Shown here: positions 21,606 to 33,060 of the stretch, one piece after another
How the letters are laid out: the number at the start of each line of letters is the position of its first letter
Position numbering within the stretch: position 1 is the stretch's first letter
From: Cyanidiococcus yangmingshanensis
Lineage: Eukaryota; Rhodophyta; Bangiophyceae; Cyanidiales; Cyanidiaceae
Reading direction: 5' to 3'
Length of the DNA stretch: 64,000 nt
Assembly (NCBI GenBank): GCA_013995675.1
Contig: VWRR01000013.1
Span: 310,001-374,000 of the forward strand
Notes under the pieces: generated by a model
The model's database searches: none
What the model was told of the DNA's origin: nothing
Seen by the model: the letters and a program-made list of their open reading frames with translations, nothing else
Position numbers and translations under genes: made by a program

Positions 21606-24600
21606 ATGCTCACTGTTGATCGGAGAAAGAGCAGCTCGTTCAAGAAAGCGAGAACGCGGCCGAGAGCTTCCGAAGAAGAGGTTGCAGGTCGGCATCAAGG
21701 CGCTCGAAAGCGCACGCTGGTCGGGCTGGAACCATCCTGGAACTCGACTGAAGATGACGATGCTAGTGGATGGGACACAGAACACGGAGAACCAATGTGC
21801 GGTGACCAAGGGACGACGACTTGCGGCGTAGCAGATGAATCAAAGTCTGTTGCTGCTGATTCGGGATCACACACCCTATCGAGCCTTGATCCTTGGATTC
21901 AATCGAAACTAGATGATGCAAGGAAAGAGAGTGGTGTATATGCTGTCCGATGGCCCAAGTTTCTAGGCAGCATTATGGTTCAAATTCGCGCTACAGCCAC
22001 CTTGACACCTATGGCGATCAGCAGCGGTACGGAGCTGCTGCTTAAGGTGAGTCCCATCACCCCCACAGGACTGGGAACTGGAAATCGACGTGGTCGTTAT
22101 CGATACGGTCGTTTGTTCCGCTTTGCTGTTCGTTTCTGTACAACGGAACATGGTCGTGAGTTTGGTCGTTTAGAGCAGCTGGATCAACTCGATCTACCGA
22201 CCTGCCTGGGCGCGCTGATGAGTGCCCGACTCATTCTCGTGTACGCCAGGGCTATTGATTGTCCTCTCCAGATTCGCTTTGCTGATGTTTTTATCGGAGA
22301 GTTGGCCGTATTTGCTCTTCCATCCCTGTTCCGATCCGTGAGTCCGAACGATACTGTCCGAGCACCATCATCGACGACCAGTGCTGACGAGGACACGTTG
22401 ACTCATTGGATTGGACAACTGTTCCGCTCTTTGACTGGGCTCTTGAATCTAGCCGAGTCTTGTGGTGAAGACTCCGCCGCGCTGGCCAAGACGACCCCAG
22501 CGGATGCAACGAGTGCTCGAGTGTTGCCACCAGCCCGTCCAGCTGCTGATCGATGCGGTGTCGAGGATGCGATCTCGTGGGTTCTGGAGGCCAACGAAAG
22601 CGTCCACGTTGATGCACCACCCGTTCCTACTCCGGCACTATTGATATCGACGCTCAGACCATACCAGCAACTCGCACTCAATTGGATGGTAGCGCGGGAA
22701 CGGACACCCCAAAGCAGCCCCCGTACAGCTGATTCTCAACGCACCTGGGTCGAGCAGCGGCTGCCCGATGGAACACCGTACTATATGCATCGCCTTTCCG
22801 GACGGGTATCAGCTCCGTCCTCCTCGTGCCTCAGCTGCAGTTGCTGGTGGTATTCTTGCGGATGAGATGGGTCTGGGGAAAACCGTAGAGGCGATTGCGC
22901 TCATCCTTGCGAATCCGCGTCCGAGAAACGATATGCAATCTGCTTGGCGAATACCGGCTTTCGTACCCGCGAATGGGAAATCGTCAAAATTGTCGATAAT
23001 GCAAAAGAACCGTACTGCTGCTTCAAATTCTGACCTGACTTTGGAGACTGCTCTCGCTGACGTAGAGGTATCTGGTCGCAATTTATCGCCTCGCTTTCGA
23101 GCGAAACCCAATGGTTGGCAAGGTGGAACGCTCATTGTCTGCCCCATGTCCATCTTGGGACAGTGGTGTGCCGAGCTGAACACTCATGTTGCCGAAGATG
23201 ATCGCTTCACTGTACACGCTTATTATGCGAACGATAGAGAATCCGACCCGTTCGCGTTGGCTCGCTTCGAGGTTGTCGTGACCACGTACGGCACCCTGTA
23301 CTCTGCGTGGAAATATGCTCAACAGACCGATTTATTGGAGCGTCGGGGTTTGTATGCGATCTTCTGGCACCGCCTGATTCTGGACGAGGCCCATATTATC
23401 AAGAACCCAAGCAGTGGCTGTTCGAAAGCTGTCCTGGATCTTGGCTGTCGTCACCGCTGGGCGTTGACAGGTACTCCGCTTCAGAACAAACTCGAGGATA
23501 TCTTTCCATTGCTGCGGTTTCTGGACGTGGACCCTTGGGCCGATGCTACCGTCTGGAAACGCTACATCAGTCGTCCATTTGATGCTGGTAATGCAGCCAA
23601 AATGCAAGCGGCAGTGTCCCTGCTCTCGTCGATTCTCCAGCCACTCATGCTTCGTCGAACGAAAAGAACGCGCGACGAACAAACCGGTGAACCGATCCTG
23701 CAGCTTCCGGGCAAGAACCTGGAAGTGATCTATGTCGAGTTGTCGCGTGCTGAACGGGAACTCTATGATGCAGTTTACGAGCAGAGCCGAGCTCGTTTCT
23801 CCACCTTTTTAGCCGAGAACCAAATCACGTTTCATCTCACCACGGTCTTTGAAATGTTGATGCGCATTCGTCAGCTCTGTGATCATCCGTTTTTGGTGAT
23901 GTCGGCACCGTCACGAGACCTTGGTGTCCTCCGCGACGTGGAAAAGTTCATTCAGCACTTGTCGGAGTGCAACGACGATCGCGGTCAATCAGCCGCTTAT
24001 CTGCGACAGCTGGCGGATACGTTTCGTCAGCGCCCCAACGAGTCGTCCTCGGAGACAATCCCAGACGGAAAACCGCTCTGTCCGATATGCCTGGAGAATG
24101 TTGATGATGCCGTAGCATTGAGGACTTGTGCACACCTCTTCTGTCGAGATTGCATGCTGACTTTGCTGCTGAGCAATCGTCGCGATACGGCTCAGTGTCC
24201 AGTGTGTCGGAAGCCGTGCTCGTTCGCGGACTTGGTGAGCGCTCCAAGGCCATCGCGCTTCTCGGTCGACATTGAGAAAGGATTTTTCCTGAGTGCGAAA
24301 TTAGAAAAGCTATTGGAGCATCTTGCCGAAGCGGTACGTGCACATGAACGGGACCCCGATCAGTACGGAAAATGTGTCGTATTCTCCCAGTGGACAGGTA
24401 TGCTGGATATGATCGAGGTGGCGTTGCGAAGATGGAACGCAGAGCACGCTTGTACCCTGTTCCGTCCGGGGCGTCTGGACGGCACCATGTCTCAGCGACG
24501 TCGAGCAGCCGTGCTTGAAGCGTTCGCAGCAGGGACCACCACGACCACAACGTCCACGAGTTCAGCGGATGAAGAAATGAATGTCTTGCTGGCGTCCTTG

Positions 24601-24921
24601 CGGGCGGGCGGAGTCGGACTGAACCTTACCGCAGCGTCGGCAGTCTTTCTAGTCGATCCCTGGTGGAATCCATATGTCGAAGACCAGGCCATTGATCGCA
24701 TCCACCGAATGGGTCAGACCCGTCCTGTCCAGATCCGACGTTACATCGCACGCAACTCGGTAGAAGAGCGCATGCTGCTTCTTCAGGAGAGGAAACGGAG
24801 CATGGTAGAGGACGCGCTGGGCAACACGACCTCGGAGAATCAGTCCAGCCGGCTAGCAGATATCATGTTGCTCTTCTCACTCAGCTCTAATGCCTCGAGG
24901 ATGAATACCCGGGACGCTTGA
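21606..24921 (+). CDS. RAD5: RAD5/HLTF-type SNF2 helicase with RING finger, split by one +1 frame break
   Basis: About 1,105 residues. The N-terminal ~400 residues include a beta-rich block (WPKFLGSIMVQIRATATL) that may be a HIRAN domain. The SNF2 core follows: ALNWMVARER just before the helicase, then GGILADEMGLGKTVEAIALI (Walker A), DEAHIIKNPSS (Walker B) and TGTPLQNKLEDIFPLL. A C3HC4 RING finger (CPICLENVDDAVALRTCAHL, then CRDC and CPVC) sits between the helicase lobes, as in Rad5 and HLTF. Lobe 2 ends with DQAIDRIHRMGQTRPVQIRR. Rad5 polyubiquitinates PCNA and remodels stalled forks in the nucleus. The ATG frame loses homology after MHRLSGRVS; the motor continues in the +1 frame with RPPRASAAVAGG, so the break is at 22805-22835. 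RAD16 is the alternative; it also has an inserted RING finger. Confidence 0.88.
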
Positions 24922-25922
24922 TGAGATGAAACAAGCCCAACCGGGTGGCGTGAACACATGAAACCAGCGATCATTTACCAGAAGATTGATGAAGCGGCTT
25001 GGTACGCATAGGTGTTGCGCAAGTTGTTACGCACCGGGCGCTCGAGGATGGACCCTGAGGCCAGCGACTCGGCTGCAGCCAGCACCACTGGCCTGAACGC
25101 ATTTGCTGGGCTCCAACGCTCGCTGCTGGTTTGAGGAAGCTAGAGGCGGGTCTGAAGACAGCCATCTTCATTCATGGACATTCGCGTCTTGTTCCTAATC
25201 CTGGCCACAAGGTGCTGTATTAATCAAGGTTGCGGGCATCGGACGCAGAATCGCTGCACCCTGCTGGGCGAGTTTCGCTGCCCCGGCTATAGCCATGTGT
25301 TGGCATCCGTTTTGTCTCCATGGATTGACGGCCAGGAACGTTCACGCTAGCCTCACTGCGTGCGTTTCTGCAAGAACTGAACATCGAGACGCTTTATGTG
25401 ATGTTCATGACTTGGACGAGAGTATTCTCTCAGCAGATAATCCCGCTGGCATGCTCCAGACGCTCTGTACTACACTCATTTATGTGATGTTCATGCTCCG
25501 TTCATGACTTGGACAAGAGTATGGTTCTCGTAGATAACCACACCAGCATCATCCGGGTGCTCTCGATCCACGTGCCTCTCATTTGTTGATCTGACCAGCA
25601 TCGAAATGCACAAAGCTGTACTCAACACACTGACTCGAATGCTGGCTTCCTTCGAGAAAGTCATCCTCAGTGTCGTGGGGTCGGTCGGTCGTTCAGACCA
25701 TCCAATTGGCATGCTTGTATCAGTTGCATTCGAGCGCCTAGAAGAAAGGCCAACGACAAGACCAGAGCATGGTTGCCCGTGAAATGTCGCGCTTCATCCA
25801 TGCTCTTGATCGATAAACGCTGGGTGTTGCCTGGTTACCAGAGAACTGCTAAAGTTATATGGCAAGATTCAGCGTTTGGTTGCATGTCCATTGGATCGAT
25901 GAGCCCAAGTGCAAAGAGGACG
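24922..25922. other. Intergenic region with a degenerate three-copy repeat
   Basis: About 1 kb between the stop codons of the convergent RAD5-like and helical-repeat genes. The right half carries the repeat listed separately. The remainder has no frame over 100 codons and no RNA gene that I can see. Confidence 0.45.
25393..25740. repeat. Degenerate tandem repeat, three diverged copies
   Basis: Two copies are clear. The block starting at 25393 (TTTATGTGATGTTCATG, then ACTTGGACGAGAGTAT) recurs at 25479 with the same first 17 bases, an 11-base insertion, and then ACTTGGACAAGAGTAT. A third, weaker copy near 25640-25720 shares the CTTCGAGAAAGT and ATTGGCATGCT parts. Translated on the plus strand, the copies read as ESILSADNPAGML, KSMVLVDNHTSII and KVILSV..SDHPIGML, which suggests decayed coding modules, but no frame stays open through all of them. 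Confidence 0.5.
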
Positions 25923-28900
25923 TCATTCATTTGCAGTCGTGAAACCGGCTCTTTCCAAGAGATCGCTCGAAGCAGACCGTCGTAGCGATGTCCGACAGAG
26001 TGTCTGCTGCGCTTTCTGGAGCACCAATGCGATTTCAGCAGTGTTACCAAAACCTCCCAAACATGCTGCAGTATGGGATAAGTTTCGGATCGTCTCCTCG
26101 AGATCGAGCGACCCCCAAGTGGTCTTGGTTCGCGTTTCGACCGCCTGACGTCGCAACGAGAGCAATAGCCGGCGGAGACGGGACCGAATCATCGGCTGAG
26201 ACGCAAACTGATGGTCCATATCTAGTACAGAGCGCATACCACCGTATTGGTCCATAATCGAGAGGATTCGCGAACAGGCCTCTGGATGCACGGCGAGGTT
26301 AGCCAGGGCTTCCAGGCAAAGCGCGAGCAACCTCATCGAGAGCTGCTGCGATGTCGTGAAATAACCATCCGAATGTGGCTGAAACGGGTCTAGAGCGAGT
26401 CTGGCTGCAGCGGGATCGACGTCCGCCGCAGTCACTTCAACGGTTAAAGTAGTCCTTGTCGGGGCTAATTCAGCGAGCAGATCAAGTGACTGTGCCGCCA
26501 CTTGGCCTACGAGTCCTTGCACAAGTCCAGGCGTATGGAGCACGTCGAGATGAACGGGACCGAACTGACAGAGTGCGACGATCACGTCCGCTGCCTGACA
26601 AGCGATCGCATAATGGAATGCACTCTCGCTCATCTGAGTACACGTTAAATGGGTTACCAGTGCTGCTATCAGGGGAATGGACTCGCGAACACAACCTCCT
26701 GGGCGACGAGTATACCGCAACCAACACTGAAGACCAGACTCATGTTCCAGGAGCAGCTCGAGACAGCGTAGACAAGAAATGCGAACCGAGTAGGGGATGA
26801 GGGCTCGAGCAGTCTCAGCGCCCTCCCATGGCTGATCCTCGAGTGGCGCTGGTTCCTGAAACGTTTGCAGCGGCATTCGCAATACGTCCGCGATCGGATC
26901 TAGTATGCCCATGAGATCGAGTCTCTCCCGTTGCAATGCGTCGACTGAGGCGAGCAGTACATGGATGAGTGCCCAGAGCTGCTCCAGCAGTTCCCTGTAA
27001 ACTGCAAAATCTTCCTCGGAAGTGCATGCTCGAGTCTGAGCCAAACATTTCGTGGCCAACGCCCACAACTCCTGGCCCAGATTCGTTTGCTCAAGCATCA
27101 TGGCACAAGCAGAAGGGTTGCATCCCATCGCCTGTTGCCGTGGGACATGCTCAGACGCTGCCGTCGAGTTTTCCGAAGCCAACGCAGTCGCAGCGGCACA
27201 CCAGTTGCGCAGAGATGCCCATGCTTCCAAAATGATCGCAGGTGGTGCCTCGAACGATCTGCTCATCAACAAGGCGAGTTCAATGAGCGAGGGCTCTCGA
27301 GCCTTCTCGGCCTCATGACTCAAAAAGTCCATCCGAGCGGCAACCACAACATTGCCAGAGATATTACGGAGACATCGCCAACATTCCCGTAAGAGCAACT
27401 GCGCTAGCGGTGACAAGGAATAAGCGAAACGGTAGCACCAATGAGAAGTGAGTACTCGACGAAGACACTCGAGGACGGAGGCGCTCCCCACCAGAGGCTC
27501 ATAGGATGCATACAGAGCCAGATCAGCTAGCGCAGTGGCCCCATAGACAGCTGCAGTAAGACCGTCTGTGTCATTGAGAACAACAGCGCCTTCGTTCCAG
27601 AGCAGAATCTCCAGCAGCGGAATGAGGCCTGCAGAGACAAGCTCATCGATATTCGGGTTCGGCACGCTGAGCCCGATGCTTTTCGCTTTCTCGCTGTCCA
27701 TGGACATCACCACCTGATGATGAATGTACTCGGTGATGGCTCGAGCAGCTCGGACAAGTGTTCGGCGAGGCTGCTTGAGACTCTCGGACTGTCCAATCGT
27801 TTTCTCGCGTCTTCTCCTTGGAACGGTGCATGGGCTCGTGGAAACGCCAACACCCGGTCGATGATGTTTCGGTGATGTTGGCCTCGACGCGGGCCCGGTA
27901 ACTGACTCGTGCGTTTCTGACGCAAGTGCCTGTCGACGGATGGTGCACTCATCCGACCATATCTGACTATTATTGACATCGTCGCAGTTCGAACAAGCGT
28001 CGTTACCCCTATCTGTTGCCTCAATGTCAGAGGCATGGCTCGAGTTCCCTTTTCTCTCCATCTCTAGCTGAGGCTGATCAAGGGCCAGTGCCAGATGCTC
28101 CACGAGATCGAGTGGATCTTCATGCAAAACCTCAGACTCTGTCGAATGCTGTTGCAGCAGCTGGCGACTGTTCCGTTCGAAATGACTGGGGTCCGCTTGT
28201 TCGCCATTCATCCCTCGCTGGTCGGTCGCCGGCGCCAAAAACACATATCGACCATCGGAGCCGGAGCCTTGGGCCCCAGTAACGGCATGAGCGTCTTTCC
28301 AACGCGTACGTTGCCCTCGGTCCAGCGTCGTCGACGTCGTTTGGGAAGCAGCGTCGTATCGATGGTATCGACCTCGGACGTGAGCATGGTTATCGTCGTC
28401 GAAATTCAACTGGTCGAGGAAGCAGCAAGTCTGGTGCCCCGTCCGCCTGCTGGTAGCGACGAGCGTCTCCAACCAAACGCAAGTTTGCTGGCGTTCGTTG
28501 CGACTCCACAGCAGTCTGCCACAGCGGATCAACTTTGGGTTCGCGACGAGGTGCCTTACCGAAACCGCTGCTATGTTCCTCGACCTCGTCAGCTAGATGA
28601 GATACCGAGTGGACGCTCAAGTCAGCCTCCCATTCAGTGGCCAAAATCTGACTTGCGTCAGTAAAAACAAACGAAACGGCTGACTCAATAGCAGTCGCTT
28701 CCCTGGTCGCAGAGGCGTTGCTTGTTGTGCTCGCCGAGAGGGTGCTACGCTCCTTGGCCCGCTCCGTTATCCAGTTCGTCCGCTCCCAGAGACGTTTGGT
28801 TGACATTTGGCTCGCCCTGCTTCTCCTCTTTTTCCATAATTTGCGCAAAGAACAAATCCACTTTCTGAACATGGCCCATAGTGGAAACGTACAAACTGGC

Positions 28901-28978
28901 TTTCGTGAACGGTGCTCCCTTCGAAGGGAAATCAAATTCGTAACCGTTCTGGCCATGGCCGCCAGCGCGCTCGCTCAT
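25923..28978 (-). CDS. Large armadillo/HEAT-like helical-repeat protein, N-terminal part split by two +1 frame breaks
   Basis: About 1,018 residues. The C-terminal ~550 residues are a series of hydrophobic helices of armadillo or HEAT character: DELVSAGLIPLLEILLWNEG, LLLRECWRCLRNISGN, CLEALANLAVHPEACSRI. This pattern occurs in importin alpha and other ARM-repeat scaffolds; the phrase LRNISGN and the order around it are importin-alpha-like, but no importin-beta-binding domain is seen, so I leave it unnamed. The N-terminal half is polar and disordered. The coding frame appears to run from ATG 28978 (MSERAGGHGQNGYEFDFPSK), shift near 28745-28757, shift again near 28410-28420, and continue to 25923. 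Both shifts are +1. In the disordered part the breaks rest on composition and frame continuity only. The frame from 28532 to 25923 is uninterrupted. Confidence 0.65.
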
Positions 28979-29166
28979 TCGCAGCGACTTTGCTGCTGAC
29001 GATTCGCTGCTTTTCCAGTCACAAACGCAAGCGCAACCGAGCAAGATACATCTTTATTTGGAAAAACAAACTCGTAACGACGGTATCCAGCTTTGGGCAA
29101 GCATCAGGGCTGTAGCTAGCGACGAGACAGGGAGCTTTATGGACGATGCAGCCGCATATTGGAACG

Positions 29167-29473
29167 CTAGCGAGCAAACAAGCAGCGGCATAGGGAACCA
29201 TTCATCAAAGGGAAGTTTTGTCGATCTGGAGTTCGTATAAAAGGAGGTACAAAATCGTGATCAATACAATCAGCAGGAACCGAGTTTGGCAACCACTCCA
29301 TATCGAGCATCTGTCTTTGTTCGAGAGGGTTGAGGTCGCCAGACGGGATCTCCGTGCCGCCCGTCGAGGTCGGTCGTCGACAGGGTCGTACCGTGCGCGT
29401 CGCCAGGCAGGTGGTCAATGAAAACGAACCCTCCTCTGGACACAAGGCACGATCTACTTGCAGACGGTTCCAT
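29167..29473 (-). CDS. Possible small unrecognised protein, two frames joined by a +1 shift
   Basis: Starts at ATG 29473 with a hydrophobic segment (GGFVFIDHLPGD). The first frame reads sensibly to TTLSTTDLDG, and the next frame continues with TEIPSGDLNPLEQRQMLDME and WLPNSVPADCIDHDFVPPFI to a stop at 29167. The join is near 29350-29360. The total is ~100 residues. I recognise no family. It lies between the 5' ends of the helical-repeat gene and the divergent aminopropyltransferase gene, so part of this DNA could equally be promoter. Confidence 0.3.
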
Positions 29474-29695
29474 CCTGTCACTTGCTGAAGAGGAGCTTTG
29501 TTTTTGCGCCTAGGACAAGGTAAATAGGAAGCAACTCCGACAGAGTTGCAGGAAACGACGGCATCACTGAAGGACACGAGTTTTGCTTTTTTTCTGTGCT
29601 GCTGTGCTCCGGAAGCTCGGCTGGCTGTGGGCCACGTTACTCGAGAATTCTTCGTTGCAGATCGTTTCCTGACTCGATATTTTTCGAATTAGAGG

Positions 29696-30694
29696 ATGCC
29701 TGGCGCCGAGGTAAAAGCGGACCTGTGGTTCTCGGAGTACATCACACCTTTCGATGTCTACCAGCACGGCGTGCGAAAGCTGTACGTTGCCGAGACCACC
29801 GCGTACCAGGATCTAGCCATTGTGGATCTGGGAACCTACGGCAAGGCAATGTTCCTGGACGGGAAACTACAGTGCGCGATCGGTGATGAGGCGCTCTACC
29901 ACGAGCCGCTCTGTCATGTGCCCTGTCTGTTGCACGGCTCGCCGCAGCGGGTGCTCGTTCTCGGCGGCGGCGATGGCGGCGCTGCTCGCGAGCTCCTCAA
30001 ATGGGACACCGTTGAACGCGTCGATATTGTCGACATTGATGATCGCGTCATTCAGACTTGTCGGGAGCATTTGCAGGAGATTCATCGCGGTGCTCTGGAT
30101 GATAGAAGGGTTCGGATACACGCTACAGATGCTTGGGGATACGTGCAAAGCAATGGTGAGCAGTACGATATCATTCTGAGCGATTTGACAGATCCTCTTG
30201 AACACGGACCGAGCCTGGCGCTGTTTACGCGCGAATTCTTCCTCGCTGTGAAAATGCGATTGCGTCATGGCGGTGTTTTTGTGACTCAGGCCGGACCGAC
30301 GAGTCTCGTCGAGTCGCCAATGCACCCGCGCATTGTACGAACGCTGCGAGCGGTGTTTTCATCTGTGCAAGCGTTCCAGGCCTTTATTCCTTCGTACGGC
30401 AGCCCGCAAGGTTTCGCGGTGGCGAGCGACCGGTCGCTTCGCGTCCGAGGTGACGCCGTCGTAGAACATGTTGATCGTTTGATTGCGGAACATATTCGTG
30501 GTGCTCGCCTCGTGAAACTGGATGGAATCATGTTTACGGGATTGTTTTGTCTACCGAAAGATTTGCGAGAGCAAATTGACCGCGAGCAAGTCATCTACAG
30601 TCTGAAAAAAGGTGGCACAGCACCCGACACCTTGATCGGGACCAAGGACGGAGACGCTGATGCGACGATTGCCCCGGAAAGGCGCCCCATTTGA
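29696..30694 (+). CDS. ACL5: Aminopropyltransferase, thermospermine (ACL5)/spermidine synthase type
   Basis: A complete 332-residue frame. Motifs: LWFSEYITPFDVYQHGVRKL at the start, YQDLAIVDLGTYGKAMFLDG, the decarboxy-SAM binding LGGGDGGAARELLKW, the acidic VDIDDRVIQ, and the catalytic region ILSDLTDPLEHGP followed by FVTQAGPTSLVESPMHP. The GDLADP/SDLTDP form and the QAGP motif are typical of ACL5-type and bacterial-like enzymes rather than the animal/plant spermidine synthase clade. The enzyme transfers an aminopropyl group from decarboxylated SAM to putrescine or spermidine, releasing methylthioadenosine, which the MTNA pathway recycles. No presequence is seen, so it is probably cytosolic. 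Thermospermine versus spermidine product cannot be decided from the sequence alone. Confidence 0.85.
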   Translation: MPGAEVKADLWFSEYITPFDVYQHGVRKLYVAETTAYQDLAIVDLGTYGKAMFLDGKLQCAIGDEALYHEPLCHVPCLLHGSPQRVLVLGGGDGGAARELLKWDTVERVDIVDIDDRVIQTCREHLQEIHRGALDDRRVRIHATDAWGYVQSNGEQYDIILSDLTDPLEHGPSLALFTREFFLAVKMRLRHGGVFVTQAGPTSLVESPMHPRIVRTLRAVFSSVQAFQAFIPSYGSPQGFAVASDRSLRVRGDAVVEHVDRLIAEHIRGARLVKLDGIMFTGLFCLPKDLREQIDREQVIYSLKKGGTAPDTLIGTKDGDADATIAPERRPI

Positions 30695-30951
30695 TCGTAT
30701 CCCATCCGAGGGGGTCCGCGATCTGGACGCGTATCCCTGCTAGACGCTGGCATTTAACCTCATATCTAGATCGATGCAGGCGTCAAGCGTCTTGCTGGAC
30801 TTGGTGACGGTTGGGCGTCGCTTCCCCCCCAAACTGACCTTGGAGCGCGCGCGCGCGGTATCCGAATCAAGGCATTCCTTGAAGCGTTCGCTTTCCACGA
30901 TGGATGAATGAACGCAACCAACCGTTCCGAAATGGGTTGCAGGTGCCGTGT

Positions 30952-31944
30952 TTATGTTAAGGCCAAGTGTTCATCGTTGGCCCGCTCGCCACTCTTCAAC
31001 TTGCGCCAATTCTCATGCGCATCACGGACAATTTGGAGAGCAAACTTCTCATCAAGCGCCTTTCCATGATAGGCATACGTGTTCTCACCTTTGCCTTCAG
31101 CCGTCTTGTAGAGCCGAAACCATTCACGCACCTCATGCAGGAGATTAGGAAAGTGTTCTTCCATGTCCGAAAGGTTATGGACTAGAGAAGCCTTGGGATC
31201 TTGTTTTCGAATCGCGATAAGTTTCCAGTCTAACTCGCCATCATCGATCAAGCCCAGCATCCCCAGAGGCTTCACTTCGTAAACCGCCCCTGTTGGCATC
31301 ATCTGAGAACCGATCTCAATCACGTCTAGAGGATCGTTGTCACCACTACACCCGGTGTCCTTGTGGACGATGGCCGGGTCCTCCCAGGTCTGCGGCAAAG
31401 CGCCATAGTTGATCAGCGACGGTCCGTATTCATAGAAACGCAGCTCGCCCTTTTTCGTGTCTTGTTTGATCGGATTCAGCGGCTCCTCTTTCGCGATCTC
31501 CATCTTAGCCCGTGTGCCTTTGGGAATCTCGTTCACGAAAAGCAGGGTTTGTTCGTCAGCGTGCGGGAAGAGCGGTAGTTCGTGCCAAGGAGAGACTCGT
31601 CGCAGGCGATCTCCCGCGGCCGCCCGCAGATAAACACGATACGACAAGGTTCCCTCAACGCCAACCTGCTCCACGGTTATATCTTCCGGTCGGATAGAGG
31701 CAACAGTGCGAGCTGCGCCAGCATAACGTCGCGGGTTTACGTGGCAACGACGCGAAAGCCGGCCTAGCGAGACGCGCTGGCGACAACTGGGACGTCGTGC
31801 AACTGCTGGTGACGCCACGTCGCGCCAACGGCACCAGTACTGCGCAGCTGACCCAACCTGATTGGACGTTGCATGGGCGTGCTTGCCCAGTGCACCCCAA
31901 CGCGCTGTCCAACTCGTTGCAAAAGCCAAGTGCGCCCGCTCCAT
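30952..31944 (-). CDS. PPA: Soluble inorganic pyrophosphatase, family I, probably plastid
   Basis: A complete 330-residue frame. Around 90 N-terminal residues rich in Arg, Ala and Ser precede the family I domain and are the probable plastid transit peptide. The domain shows FVNEIPKGTRAKMEIAKEEP, then YEYGPSLINYGALPQTWEDP, the metal-binding signature GDNDPLDVIEIG, and LIAIRKQDPKASLVHNLSDM. The enzyme hydrolyses pyrophosphate with magnesium and pulls forward biosynthetic reactions. The eukaryotic-type length, together with the presequence, resembles plant PPA6, which is plastidic. ATG at 31944. It converges on the aminopropyltransferase gene with 257 bases between the stops. Confidence 0.93.
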   Translation of the reverse strand: MERAHLAFATSWTARWGALGKHAHATSNQVGSAAQYWCRWRDVASPAVARRPSCRQRVSLGRLSRRCHVNPRRYAGAARTVASIRPEDITVEQVGVEGTLSYRVYLRAAAGDRLRRVSPWHELPLFPHADEQTLLFVNEIPKGTRAKMEIAKEEPLNPIKQDTKKGELRFYEYGPSLINYGALPQTWEDPAIVHKDTGCSGDNDPLDVIEIGSQMMPTGAVYEVKPLGMLGLIDDGELDWKLIAIRKQDPKASLVHNLSDMEEHFPNLLHEVREWFRLYKTAEGKGENTYAYHGKALDEKFALQIVRDAHENWRKLKSGERANDEHLALT

Positions 31945-33060
31945 ACCTCCTCGACAACGCCTACGCTTGCAATCGATCTAGGAGGAGGATGGGATCGGTG
32001 CGTGCGCCGTCCGGCGTCAATGCGTCCCCGACGACGGCCACGAGGCCCCGCCCCCGGCCAGGAGATCGCCGCCATGCATTCGATCCGGACAGCGGCCTTG
32101 GCGAGCAGGAGCGCGCGATCGCACGCCCTGACCCCGTCGTCTCAGCGGGACGGAGCAGGTCGTGTTCGCTCCAGCACGACCGACGATCTTTGGATACGTG
32201 TCCATGCATGCATCCGCCAAAATAATGCCGAATAAAGGCTAGGATTCATAACCGAGCAATCCCACCGATTTCGTGGCTGGATAGTCGCGTATCGAGCACC
32301 TCGCTCGAGGCCTTGAACGAGTGCATGGAAATCGGGACGAGTCTCGTGTGCGGTCGCGGATCCGATCCCTCATCCGTGCCGGATAGGTGATCATCGAAAA
32401 ACGTTGGGTCCAAAGTGAACAAATCGGTTCCTTTGGTGAATACGTATTGGTCCTTGGAATGCCTTGGTTGGTTGCATCCGACTCATGATGAAACGCTGGC
32501 CTACAAAACATCCGGTTTGTGGCGAGAGAACCCTGATCCACGGGTGCCAACGATGCTCGCTCTGGTACCTGATCGATCGAGAGCCTTGTGGCGTGCGTGC
32601 AGATGGGACCGTTTCGCTGCACGCATCGACAAGATGCCGGGTTGGATCGACTCGCTGGAATGGCACCGACGCATGGACCAGTTGGCGCGCTCCCTGAATG
32701 TCTCCTGCATGGGATGCCTCTTTGGGGGGGTACGTCCCCGATACATTCCGTGAACTCTGAATCGCCCTTGTCTGTCGATCGCCTGCTCACGAAACCCTGA
32801 CTGAATCGTTTTATGATGATATTGGTTGTTGGCTACTGGCCCTGTACATCAGCCTGAAATAGTTCGTGCCAAGTATTGATATCGACTGTGATTGTCCTAG
32901 CGTGCCGGTCCATGCATGGACGCCGCGATACGCATTCGCCTCGAAGCGAAATGCTGTTGGCCCTTTCGGCGTGGCGAGTTTCGTCCACCCTTCGAGGGTT
33001 TGGTTGCGCTCTAGTAGAGACGTATCTCGAGACCGGTGCATGCTGTCATTCGAGTGATTC
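31945..33060. other. Intergenic region between divergent pyrophosphatase and cytidine deaminase
   Basis: About 1.1 kb. Frames of 183 codons on minus (32239-32790) and 112 on plus (32415-32753) overlap each other and neither shows a domain. A seven-base G run lies at about 32724-32730. I see no RNA gene. Confidence 0.4.

Noticed and set aside
32239-32790. 183-codon minus-strand frame between pyrophosphatase and cytidine deaminase
   Set aside because: Rich in Arg, Ser, Pro and Cys with no domain; a competing plus-strand frame covers the same DNA.
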